Part shown: piece by piece, positions 6,940 to 14,324 of the stretch | How positions within the stretch are numbered: position 1 is the first letter of the stretch | Layout of the letters: the number at the start of each line of letters is the position of its first letter | Origin: JBHJHK01 sp050330975 | GTDB taxonomy: Bacteria > Pseudomonadota > Gammaproteobacteria > Competibacterales > Competibacteraceae | Assembly: GCA_050330975.1 (NCBI GenBank) | Contig: JBHJHK010000348.1 | Span: 1-19,669 of the forward strand | Direction: 5' to 3' | Length of the DNA: 19,669 nucleotides | Made by a program: the position numbers and the translations under genes | Notes under the pieces: generated by a model | What the model saw: only the letters and a program-made list of their open reading frames with translations | Database searches by the model: none | Told to the model about the DNA's origin: nothing

Positions 6940-8664
6940 ATGAAAAAACTCATCAATACCCCCGATACCCTCATCGACGAGATGATCGACGGCTTGGTCC
7001 GCAGCACCCCCACCTTGAGCCGTCTGCGGGACTACAGTGTGGTGCTGCGCCGCGACGCCGCCGCCATCAAAGACAGCCACGTGGCCTTGATCTCCGGGGG
7101 TGGCAGTGGCCACGAACCCGCCCACGCCGGCTACGTGGGCCCCGGGATGCTCACCGCCGCAGTGCTGGGGGAGGTGTTTACCTCCCCCGACACCGACTCG
7201 GTGCTGGCGGCCATCCGCGCCGTCACAGGCCGTGCCGGGTGTTTACTGGTCGTCAAAAACTACACTGGCGACGTCCTCAACTTTGGCCTCGCCGCCCAGT
7301 TGGCCCATCTGGAAGATATATCGGTGGAGGTGGTGGTGGTGGCCGACGATGTCGCCACCCGCCAGCCCGATGATCGCTCTGCCGCCCGGGGCATCGCCGG
7401 CACGGTGTTGGTCCACAAGATCGCCGGGGCCGCCGCCGCCGCCGGGGCGCCCTTGGCCCAAGTGGCGGCCATCGCCCGCCAGGTCAACGAGCAGTTGTCT
7501 TCCCTGGGGGTGGCGTTGAGCCCCTGTATCGTGCCGGCGGCGGGGCAGGCCAGCTTTAATTTGGGCCCCGAGGAGATGGAGTTGGGGTTGGGCATCCACG
7601 GCGAGCCGGGCATCGAGCGCCAGACCCTCAAGGCCGCCACACCGTTGGTGGAAGACATGGTGGTGCGTCTGGTGGCCGATGTGCGCAATCCCCACGCCGG
7701 CGCCTGGGCGTTGTTGGTGAACAACCTGGGGGCCACCCCCACCATGGAACTCCAGGTGATCGTCCAAGCCGCCCTCGAGGCCCTGGAGCAGCGGGGTATG
7801 GTGGTGGTGCGCACCTACAGTGGGACGTTTTTGACCTCGTTGGAAATGGCGGGGGTCTCTTTGTCCCTGCTGGAGGTGGACGACGCCATGGTGGCGGCCC
7901 TGGATGCGCCCACCAATACCCTGGCCTGGCCCGCCTACCGGGCCCAGGAGGTCGTGGGCGATCCGGTGCTGGTGGTGGCGGGGGGGGCCGAGGCTCCAGC
8001 CCTGGCGGGCCCGCCCCAGCCCGAGGGGGGGCGCAAGGCCCGGGCCCAGCGCCAGATGGTGTGCCAAGCCCTGGCCAACGCCGAGGCCGAGCTCACCGCC
8101 TTGGACCAGGCCGTGGGGGATGGCGACTTGGGGGTGAGCCTCAAGCGCGGCGCCGAGGCCGTTGTCCAAAATTTAGACCAAGTGGATCTCGATCGGCCCG
8201 GCGCGGGCTTTCGCACCCTGGGGAACCTGCTGCGCCGCCACATCGGCGGTAGCTCGGGGCCCTTCTACGCCGCCTTTTGTTTTGGTGTCGCCGACTACCT
8301 CATCCACCACCGGGCCTCTGCCGCCCCCACGGCGTGGGCCGAGGCTTTGACCGAGGGCGCCCAGGCCATCGCTGAACTGGGGGGTGCCAAGGTGGGGGAT
8401 TGCACGATGTTGGATGCCCTGATGCCCGCGGTCGAGGCCTTTAAGGCCCAGGTGGGGCAAGGGGCCACTCCCGAGGCGGCATTGGCCAAACCGGCCGAGG
8501 CGGCAGGGGTCGGGGCGGAAGCCACCAAAAGTCTGTTGCCGCGCAAAGGCCGCGCCAAGTACCTCCAAGAGCGGGCGGTGGGTCACCCCGACCCCGGTGC
8601 CGTGGCCGTGGCCATCTGGCTAAACGCCCTGGCCACCGCATGGCGGGTGGATGCTAAGGCCTGA
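6940..8664 (+). CDS. dhaK: Dihydroxyacetone kinase, single-chain DhaK-DhaL fusion
   Basis: This 574-residue ATP-type dihydroxyacetone kinase converts dihydroxyacetone to dihydroxyacetone phosphate in the cytoplasm. I chose ATG 6940 with GGAG 5 bases before it; TTG 6916 is less likely. The N-terminal DhaK domain (about 1-330) has SGGGSGHEP (52-60) and the substrate-linking histidine in GLGIHGEPGIERQ (His220). The C-terminal DhaL domain (about 365-574) has the metal-binding VGDGDLG (Asp394 and Asp396), GGSSGPFYAAF and KVGDCTMLDAL. This is the one-piece, ATP-using architecture rather than the PTS-linked split form. The gene begins 51 bases after ATPase 2 and is probably the last gene of the transporter operon. 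Related kinases that act on erythrulose or other short ketoses are known, so the exact substrate is uncertain. Confidence 0.93.
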   Translation: MKKLINTPDTLIDEMIDGLVRSTPTLSRLRDYSVVLRRDAAAIKDSHVALISGGGSGHEPAHAGYVGPGMLTAAVLGEVFTSPDTDSVLAAIRAVTGRAGCLLVVKNYTGDVLNFGLAAQLAHLEDISVEVVVVADDVATRQPDDRSAARGIAGTVLVHKIAGAAAAAGAPLAQVAAIARQVNEQLSSLGVALSPCIVPAAGQASFNLGPEEMELGLGIHGEPGIERQTLKAATPLVEDMVVRLVADVRNPHAGAWALLVNNLGATPTMELQVIVQAALEALEQRGMVVVRTYSGTFLTSLEMAGVSLSLLEVDDAMVAALDAPTNTLAWPAYRAQEVVGDPVLVVAGGAEAPALAGPPQPEGGRKARAQRQMVCQALANAEAELTALDQAVGDGDLGVSLKRGAEAVVQNLDQVDLDRPGAGFRTLGNLLRRHIGGSSGPFYAAFCFGVADYLIHHRASAAPTAWAEALTEGAQAIAELGGAKVGDCTMLDALMPAVEAFKAQVGQGATPEAALAKPAEAAGVGAEATKSLLPRKGRAKYLQERAVGHPDPGAVAVAIWLNALATAWRVDAKA

Positions 8665-9070
8665 GGGCGTCCGTCGTGTCGTCGGCGCTGGGCCTGTAGG
8701 TCGTTGGCTATGGTGGCCCGGAGGGATTTTCCGTGAACTCCATATCCAGCCGCCCCTAGGGCTATCCCCGGTGAGGGATGGGGTCTGGGGGGATGAGGAC
8801 CAACCCAGCCGGTGGGGGTTTTGCGGAAGATCCCCAAAAGCCAGCATGGTTTGCTCATGAAATGCCGAAAGAGCTTATAAGCCTCTTACAGCGCCGCGGT
8901 TTGGGGCTTGTATCTCAATGATTTTACCTAATTGCCTTGTTTTTTGGGGTTAATGGCAAGGTGCTGCTCCAGTGAGGTGGTGGGGTATCACCGTTTTCAT
9001 GGTTTTTTTTGATTGTTGTGATGGCGCTTCCCTTTGCTCGGAGTCGAGGTGGCATCCCATGGGATGTGGT
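8665..9070. other. Intergenic region after the kinase
   Basis: No gene is visible here. The composition shifts from G/C-rich to A/T-rich from about 8860 onward. There is a 10-base palindrome GCTTATAAGC (8873-8882) and a weak stem TTGCC/GGCAA around a T-rich loop near 8932-8959. No convincing intrinsic terminator with a T run follows the kinase gene. The region ends at the conserved upstream block of the second secreted-protein gene. Confidence 0.4.
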
Positions 9071-9097
9071 TCGCGCTTTTTTGGATAACTAAGTCTC
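9071..9097 (+). promoter_or_regulatory. Conserved upstream block of second secreted-protein gene
   Basis: This is the counterpart of 381-407, 21 of 27 bases identical without gaps and including GATAACTA and CTC. The spacing to the promoter element is 5 bases longer than in the first copy (21 versus 16 bases between the blocks), about half a helical turn. A regulatory site is inferred from conservation only. Confidence 0.5.
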
Positions 9098-9118
9098 TTG
9101 GAGATGAAAATCTAATAT

Positions 9119-9136
9119 CGTGGCACACATACTGCT
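9119..9136 (+). promoter_or_regulatory. Sigma-54-like (-24/-12) promoter
   Basis: CGTGGCACACATACTGCT contains TGGCAC, five bases, then CTGCT, with GG (9122-9123) and GC (9134-9135) separated by exactly ten bases. The -24 half is a perfect consensus match and the -12 half has one mismatch. It differs from the element at 424-441 at only two of 17 core positions. Predicted start is near 9147, giving about 60 bases of leader before the ATG at 9208. Confidence 0.72.
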
Positions 9137-9207
9137 TTATTCCAGGTAGATGGAAAAAGTAATAACCGTCTAAATTGAATCAACTCAATAAATCCTGGAG
9201 CCTGATG

Positions 9208-9657
9208 ATGAAGATCGAAAACACTCTGTTGTTTGCCCTGTTGGCCGCCGGTGCCGTTGTAACCACGTCAGTTAACGCCGGGGGAGGTAATAGCAAATCC
9301 ACCTTGACCGTGATTAACTGCGTCGGCGAGCAGATTCAACTCGAGTCCTACAACAAAAAAGATGGGCTCATGGCAGTGCCCTTCTCTGAAAAGAATTTAG
9401 CCCATGGCGCTTCGACCACGTTGGACTGCGGCAGCAAGGATGAGTGCAAAATTCGCTATGAAGGGCCCACTTGTGGTGGTAGTTTTAATACGGCTCATAA
9501 CGTAAAAGTCGGCAATGGCAGGACCATGGCGGTTTATGCCACCGGTGAGTGGAAGAGTGAGGACACGGGTCAGTCGAAGGGTACTTGGCCTGTCGTCGGG
9601 GCCAACACCAACGCCCCGGCCTCTTGCGCTGGCTATACCCCCGTCAGCTGCCGCTAA
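9208..9657 (+). CDS. Small secreted six-cysteine protein, paralogue 2
   Basis: This 149-residue protein is of unknown family. ATG 9208 is preferred: GGAG (9197-9200) lies 7 bases upstream, and the N-terminus MKIENTLLFALLAAGAVVTT aligns with the start of paralogue 1. A signal peptide is clear: Lys2, a hydrophobic core, and cleavage after VNA near residue 23. The mature protein, about 125 residues, has six cysteines (INCVGE, LDCGS, ECKIR, PTCGGS, ASCAGY, VSCR), all matched in paralogue 1, so three disulfides are likely. Shared motifs are NCVGE, LESY, VYATGEW and KGTWPV. It is a single-gene unit between a sigma-54-like promoter and a strong terminator, which suggests tight and possibly high expression. 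Whether it is an adhesin, inhibitor or binding protein cannot be told. Confidence 0.82.
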   Translation: MKIENTLLFALLAAGAVVTTSVNAGGGNSKSTLTVINCVGEQIQLESYNKKDGLMAVPFSEKNLAHGASTTLDCGSKDECKIRYEGPTCGGSFNTAHNVKVGNGRTMAVYATGEWKSEDTGQSKGTWPVVGANTNAPASCAGYTPVSCR

Positions 9658-9674
9658 GTGCTCGCCAAACCCGG

Positions 9675-9712
9675 CCATCTCGAGGAGATGGGGATCCTAG
9701 CGAATATATTCG
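9675..9712. other. Hairpin and palindrome behind paralogue 2
   Basis: Two perfect symmetric elements lie between the stop codon and the terminator. CCATCTC (9675-9681) pairs with GAGATGG (9685-9691) around a three-base loop. CGAATATATTCG (9701-9712) is a perfect 12-base palindrome. They may be an mRNA-stabilising hairpin and a protein-binding site respectively; no equivalent is seen behind paralogue 1. Confidence 0.45.
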
Positions 9713-9735
9713 TCGGTGAATAGCGACAGCATTTC

Positions 9736-9787
9736 CCCCAGGGCCCTGGGAAGCGTCGAAGACGACCCGGGCCCTGGGGCATTTTTT
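9736..9787 (+). terminator. Strong intrinsic terminator
   Basis: A perfect 11-base stem, CCCCAGGGCCC (9736-9746) with GGGCCCTGGGG (9769-9779), continues inside after a bulged T as GGG with CCC and then CGTC with GACG around a GAA loop. It is followed by CA and seven Ts (9782-9788). It ends the transcript of paralogue 2, about 80 bases after its stop. Confidence 0.92.
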
Positions 9788-9899
9788 TATGGACGGTACC
9801 GCCTGGGTGGAGGTGACCATTCAAAGGCGTCGTGGGATCCCAGGGCTTGTGCGACAATGACGACCCACCGTTTGGCTACCTTCAACCGAGGAGATCGCC

Positions 9900-11825
9900 A
9901 TGTCCGCCCTGCCCTATCGCCCCCTTTGTTTGGGTGCTAGTCTCGCCGGAGGGCTTTGTCTCTCCACCACTGCCTCGGCCTTGGGTTTCGACCTGTTGGG
10001 GACCTTTGAAACCGGGGTCTTCGACGAGAGCGCCGCCGAGATCGTCGCCTTCGACCCTGCCACCAACCGGATGTTTGTGGTCAACGGCGACGCCGGCGCC
10101 ATCGACGTTCTCCAGTTGGACCCCGTCACCCCCGGAGCCCCCACTTTCCTGGGCACCTTGGACTTGGGGGGAGGCGCCCCCAACAGCGTCGCCGTCGACG
10201 CTGGGGTGGTGGTGGCCGCCGTGGCGGCGGATCCGGAGACCGACCCCGGGCGGGTGGTGTTTTTCAACGCCGACGTCGACCTCGCCAGCCCCGTGGTGCC
10301 CTTGGCCGAGGTCACCGTGGGGGCCTTGCCGGATATGGTGACCTTTACCCCCGATGGCAGCAAGGTTCTCACCGCCAACGAGGGGGAACCCGACGCCGAC
10401 GCCGGGATCGATCCCGAGGGCTCGGTGAGCATCATCGACATCAGCCAGGGTCTGGCCAACGCCACGGCGGTCACCGCCGATTTCACCGCTTTTAACGCCC
10501 AACGGGAGGCCCTGGTGGCGGCGGGGGTGCGGATTTTCGCCGACGTCGCCACCGTAGCCCAGGATTTGGAGCCCGAGTACATCGCCATCTCGGGGGACTC
10601 CACCACGGCCTATGTCACTCTCCAGGAGAACAACGCCCTGGCGGTGGTGGATATCCCCACGGCCACCACCACGGCCATTTTGCCCTTGGGCACCAAGGAC
10701 CACAGCGCCCCGGGGGCCGGTCTCGACGCCAGCGACGACGATGGGGTGATCAACATCCAAAACTGGCCGGTGAGGGGCATGTATATGCCCGACGCCATCG
10801 CCGCCTTTGAAGCCCAGGGAATGACGTTTTTGATCACCGCCAACGAGGGGGACGATCGGGGGGAAGACGAGCGGGTAGCGGATCTGATGCTGGACCCCAC
10901 CGCTTTCCCCGACGCCGCCACTTTGCAACAAGACGTCAACTTGGGCCGGCTTGGGGTGTCGTCCATCGACGGCGACGTGGACGGCGACGGCGACTTCGAC
11001 CAGCTGTTTAGCTACGGCGCCCGCTCTTTCACCATTTGGAATGCCGCTGGGGAATTGGTCTTCGACAGCGGCGAGGAACTAGAGCAGCTCACCGCCCAGC
11101 AGGTACCGGATTTTTTCAACAGTTCCAACGATGAAAACGAATTCGACAACCGCAGCGACAACAAAGGCCCTGAGCCCGAGGGGGTGACCACCGGCCAGGT
11201 GGGGGCGGTGGTGTTGGCCTTTGTGGGGCTTGAGCGCATCGGCGGTGTGGTGGTGTACGACGTCACCACCCCCACGGCGCCGGCGCTGGTGACCTATTTG
11301 CTCAACCGCGACTTCGCCGGCGACCCCGCGGCCGGTACCGCTGGCGATCTGGGTCCCGAGGGTTTGCTGTTTATCTCCGCCACTGACAGCCCCTACGGCT
11401 TCCCTTTGTTGGTGGTGACCAACGAGGTCAGCGGCACCACCACGGTCTACGGCCTGGACCCCAACGATCCCCTCACCAGCGACCGGGAGTTCGTCGCCCA
11501 ATTGTATCGGGATATCCTCAACCGAGAGGGAGAAATGGCGGGGATAGAGGGCTGGATCGCCGAACTCGCCAGTGGCAACTTGAACCGGGCGGGCCTGGTG
11601 GCGGTGTTTTTGACCAGTGACGAGGCCCAGTTGGATCAGCGGTTTCCCGATTTGACGGCCTTTGAGGCCCAGGTCCAGGCGTTGTACGAAGACCTCCTCA
11701 ACCGCGCCCCCGACGCCACGGGCTTTGCCTTCTGGGTGGGGCGTCTGGAAGAGGGGGCCTCTTTGCAAGCCGTGTCCCAGGCTTACTTAGATGCCCTGGA
11801 GTATCGGCGGCGGTTTTTGCCCTGA
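9900..11825 (+). CDS. Secreted choice-of-anchor I type protein with DUF4214 repeats
   Basis: This 641-residue exported protein starts at ATG 9900, with AGGAGA at 9889-9894. A signal peptide covers about residues 1-26 (cleavage near ASA). The body (about 30-520) matches choice-of-anchor I family proteins, which are beta-propeller-like secreted proteins sometimes annotated as alkaline phosphatase-like. Seen features are MFVVNGDAGAIDV, NEGEPDADAGIDPEGSVSIID, YIAISGDSTTAYVTLQENN, TANEGDDRGEDERVADL and GPEPEGVTTG. An acidic DGDVDGDGDFD stretch near residue 360 looks like a calcium-binding loop. The last 110 residues hold two DUF4214-like units (QLYRDILNREGEMAGIEGWI and LYEDLLNRAPDATGFAFWVG), a module found at the C-terminus of many large secreted and surface proteins. 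The enzymatic role, if any, is unknown. It stands alone between a terminator and decayed genes. Confidence 0.88.
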   Translation: MSALPYRPLCLGASLAGGLCLSTTASALGFDLLGTFETGVFDESAAEIVAFDPATNRMFVVNGDAGAIDVLQLDPVTPGAPTFLGTLDLGGGAPNSVAVDAGVVVAAVAADPETDPGRVVFFNADVDLASPVVPLAEVTVGALPDMVTFTPDGSKVLTANEGEPDADAGIDPEGSVSIIDISQGLANATAVTADFTAFNAQREALVAAGVRIFADVATVAQDLEPEYIAISGDSTTAYVTLQENNALAVVDIPTATTTAILPLGTKDHSAPGAGLDASDDDGVINIQNWPVRGMYMPDAIAAFEAQGMTFLITANEGDDRGEDERVADLMLDPTAFPDAATLQQDVNLGRLGVSSIDGDVDGDGDFDQLFSYGARSFTIWNAAGELVFDSGEELEQLTAQQVPDFFNSSNDENEFDNRSDNKGPEPEGVTTGQVGAVVLAFVGLERIGGVVVYDVTTPTAPALVTYLLNRDFAGDPAAGTAGDLGPEGLLFISATDSPYGFPLLVVTNEVSGTTTVYGLDPNDPLTSDREFVAQLYRDILNREGEMAGIEGWIAELASGNLNRAGLVAVFLTSDEAQLDQRFPDLTAFEAQVQALYEDLLNRAPDATGFAFWVGRLEEGASLQAVSQAYLDALEYRRRFLP

Positions 11826-12042
11826 GGATACAAGGGCTGGGTTCATTCCTCCCGCTCGGCCTCCCCGCACTTTGGGGGGATGTTTGAATGGCATCCCGAA
11901 GCCAGGGGGGACGGGATTGGGGGTCGTCGAGCTCTCCCCCAGTGGGGGAGGCGTTTGAGGCGTTGAGTCGGCTGGTGGAGATGCGCGAAGAGGCGTTGCG
12001 GTTGGAGGCAACGCCGATGTTCGAGGCCCGCTCAATATCGCG
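11826..12042. other. Non-coding remnant between surface protein and decayed regulator
   Basis: No intact gene is visible. Perfect stems are present: GGGATG/CATCCC around 11876-11897, and CTCCCCC (11934-11940) with GGGGGAG (11944-11950) around AGT, neither followed by a T run. On the - strand the reading frame of the decayed MocR gene runs on through this stretch without a stop, and into the preceding gene, but the translated sequence no longer resembles an aminotransferase C-terminus. Confidence 0.45.
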
Positions 12043-13051
12043 GGCAATGCCCCAGCTCAAGGCGCGATCGAACAGGGCACTGGTGGCCACCGGTTGGGGC
12101 AACTCCAGCCAAATCACAAAGCCACCCTGGGGACGAGTCGCCCGGGTTCCCGGTGGAAAAGCATCCCCCACGGCGCGGATCATCCCATCGACATTGTCGG
12201 CCAGACGCCGGCGCAGGCGCCGCAGGTGGCGATCGTACCCCCCCGTCTGGAGAAAGTTGGCCAAGGCCACCTGGGGTAGGGTGGGGTTGCAGAGGGTCAG
12301 GGCGTGTTTGTGGGTCAACACGCTGGCGTGGTATTGGCGGGCGATGACCCACCCCACCCGGTAGCCCGGGGCTAGAGTCTTGGAGAAGGAACTGCAATAG
12401 AGCACATGGTCCCCACGGCCAGGGGCGCTGTAGGGCTTGGGACGGGTTGAACCAAAGTGGAGGTCGCCGTAGATGTCGTCCTCGATCAGCGGCACCCCGT
12501 ACTCGATCAGCAAGGCCAAAAGCTCGGCCTTTTGGGCCTCGGGCATGGTGCTCCCCAGGGGATTGCTAAAGCACGAGGCCAATAGACAGGCATCGACTTC
12601 CCCCTGCTCCAGGGCGTCGGCTAGGGGGTCTAGATCGATGCCCGCTCCATCGGTGGGCAGCTCCAAAGCCCGGAGTTCCAGGGCCTCTAGAATCTGTAAC
12701 AGGCCAAAATAGGTGGGGGACTCGATGGCGACAGTGGCGCCGGGCCGGGTGACGGCCTTGAGACTCAAGGTCAAGGCCTCGGTGCAGCCACAGGTTATGA
12801 TCACCTCCTCGGGGGAAACCACCTGACCCCAGGTGGCCGCCCGCTGGGCGATGGCCTGGCGCAACGGCCAATACCCCGCGCCTCCAACAGCCGATAGGCC
12901 TGGAGAGCCGTGGAAAGGCTGACCCCCGTTGTTGGCGGCTGAGCTGGCGCACCGAGGGGACCCGAGCCCCCGGCCCCAGGGTGCCCCGAGTCACCAATTC
13001 AGCGATGAAATCGGCGACGGCCTCATAGCGAAAGCGGCAAGGGGTATCCAT
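12043..13051 (-). pseudogene. MocR-type (GntR-aminotransferase) regulator, decayed
   Basis: These are remains of a MocR/PdxR-type transcription regulator: a GntR winged helix fused to a PLP-binding aminotransferase-like domain, normally about 470 residues. The N-terminus MDTPCRFRYEAVADFIAELV starts at ATG 13051 and continues through LGPGARVPSVRQLSRQQ. It then needs a one-base frame change in a G run (about 12936-12940) to read GVSLSTALQAYRLLEARG. At about 12875 the frame changes again and jumps directly to YWPLRQAIAQR, skipping the wing, the linker and the start of the second domain, roughly 70-85 residues. The aminotransferase part is then good, with SNPLGS, IEDDIYGDLHFG and the PLP lysine in SSFSKTLAPGYRVGW. 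Homology stops near WGIA (12043), and the usual PGxxFS...CLRL end is missing. Three lesions make it non-functional. Confidence 0.85.
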
Positions 13052-13084
13052 GGTCGGTCTCAAAGGGTAAGGGTGTGCAGGGAC

Positions 13085-14008
13085 GGCTCGCCGCCCCAAA
13101 CGGCAACTGTTCTGGCCTTTGAGCTCAGTGGTCCCGACGTCGATATGGTCACCACAGTGCCCCTATTCCCCCTGGCCCGCAATGCCTTCGCCGCCGTGGG
13201 CGTCCGGGTCCACACCCTGGAACTGGCCTTTGATCGTGGCTACCAACTAGATTTGGAGGCCTTGGCCCAAACCCTCACCCCCCACACCCGCCTGGTGAGC
13301 CTGGCGTCGCCCCAGAACCCCTCCGGGGTGGCCCTGTCGCGCCAAACCCTCCACCAAGTCCTGGCCCTCATAGCCCGCCACAGCCCCAAGGCCTATCTGC
13401 TGGTGGACGAGACCTATCGCGAGGCCGCCTACGGCGACGACCCCGTGGCGGCCAGCGCCGTGGGCCTCGGGGAACGGGTGATCAGTTGTGCCTCGCTGTC
13501 CAAATGCCACGGCGCCCCCGGGCTGCGGCTGGGATGGCTCATCACCCGCGATACCGCCCTGCGGGAGCGGCTAGTCACCGCCAAGTTCAACACCATCATC
13601 TCCTGCTCGGTGGTGGACGAGGCCTTGGCCTTGGCGGTGTTCCAGCGCCAAGACAAAATTCTCGGCGACCGCCGCCGCCACCTGGCCCAGGGGCTCGCCC
13701 AAACCGCGGCTTGGGTGGCTCGCCACGGCGAGCAGGTGGCCTGGGTGCGCCCCGACGCCGGGGCCTTGTGTTGTCTTCGCCTCAAACCCGAAGCCTTCGG
13801 CGACCAGGCCGTGGCGCGCTTCTACGCCGAACTGGCCCAGCGGGGGATACGGGCGGCCCCTGGGACCTGGTTTGGCGACGAAGCCCGGGTGTTTCGGTTG
13901 GGGTTTGGCTTTTTGCCCTTGCCCGACCTCGCCAAAGCCCTCAATGCCCTGGGGGTGGCGTTGGCGGCAGCCAAGCCCTCGACGGCAGCCATGCAACTCA
14001 AGGAGTGA
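13085..14008 (+). pseudogene. Class I/II aminotransferase, N-terminus missing
   Basis: This is the C-terminal two thirds to three quarters (about 307 codons) of a fold-type I PLP-dependent aminotransferase. Recognisable features are VDMVTTVPLFPLARNAFAAVGV, SLASPQNPSGV, VDETYREAAYG, the PLP lysine in CASLSKCHGAPGLRLGW, and a C-terminal VFRLGFGF with the carboxylate-binding Arg. The usual first 80-100 residues, which complete the small domain, are absent. The frame is open back to 12929, but that part lies antisense to the MocR remnant and has no homology. An internal ATG at 13145 could start only an incomplete enzyme. The downstream PhzF remnant overlaps its stop (TGATG) and carries AAGGAG, so the two were once co-translated. 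A novel short enzyme is the alternative, but loss of the N-terminus fits the decay on both sides. Confidence 0.75.
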
Positions 14009-14308
14009 TGACAATGGATTATTGGGTAGTCCGTATCTTTACGGGAAGCCGCAGCCCTTAAGATCCGCTCCTTCGCCCCCGCCGTCGGTGTGCCCGAGGA
14101 TCCCGTGTTCGGCAGCGGCAACGCGGCAGCGGCAAAATTGCTTCGACACCACGGCCTCGCCCCCCCGGCCTACAAGGCTCACCAGGGACAAGAGATCGGT
14201 CGCAACGGGGAGATCACCGTGAACTATCTAGCCGGTGGGCCTATCGAGCTCGGCGGCGCCACCTGTACCGTGGCCACGGGCAAACTGGTGGATCCCGTGG
14301 GCCGCTGA
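14008..14308 (+). pseudogene. PhzF-like isomerase, internal deletion and frameshift
   Basis: These are remains of a PhzF-family (phenazine biosynthesis-like) protein, usually about 260-300 residues. The start ATG at 14008 overlaps the aminotransferase stop, with AAGGAG just upstream, and reads MTMDYWVVRIFTG, a typical PhzF N-terminus. It then hits TAA at 14059. In the next frame, from about 14045, EAAALKIRSFAPAVGVPEDP and FGSGNAA match the conserved C-terminal PhzF region, continuing through GQEIGRNGEI to GGATCTVATGKL and a stop at 14306. So roughly 180-200 residues between are gone and the two ends are fused out of frame. Neither part can form the two-domain diaminopimelate-epimerase-like fold. 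Confidence 0.88.
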
Positions 14309-14324
14309 GGATCGATTCCTGCCT

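Noticed and set aside
6940..8664. PTS-linked dihydroxyacetone kinase
   Set aside because: DhaK and DhaL domains are fused in one chain and no DhaM or other PTS protein is encoded nearby, pointing to the ATP-dependent type.
8873..8882. Palindrome GCTTATAAGC as an operator
   Set aside because: It is short, single-copy as far as seen and not placed near a promoter, so it is likely chance in A/T-rich spacer.
11934..11950. CTCCCCC/GGGGGAG hairpin as terminator of the choice-of-anchor gene
   Set aside because: The stem is perfect but has no T run on either side and lies over 100 bases from the stop.
11698..12042. Continuation of the MocR frame into the choice-of-anchor gene
   Set aside because: The frame is open but homology ends near 12043; the rest is antisense and intergenic sequence read by chance.
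11888..12364. 158-codon + strand frame opposite the MocR remnant
   Set aside because: It is a shadow of the - strand aminotransferase domain in G/C-rich DNA, with no start signal or recognisable domain.
12929..13084. Upstream half-open frame of the + strand aminotransferase
   Set aside because: It lies antisense to the MocR helix-turn-helix region and does not resemble an aminotransferase N-terminus.
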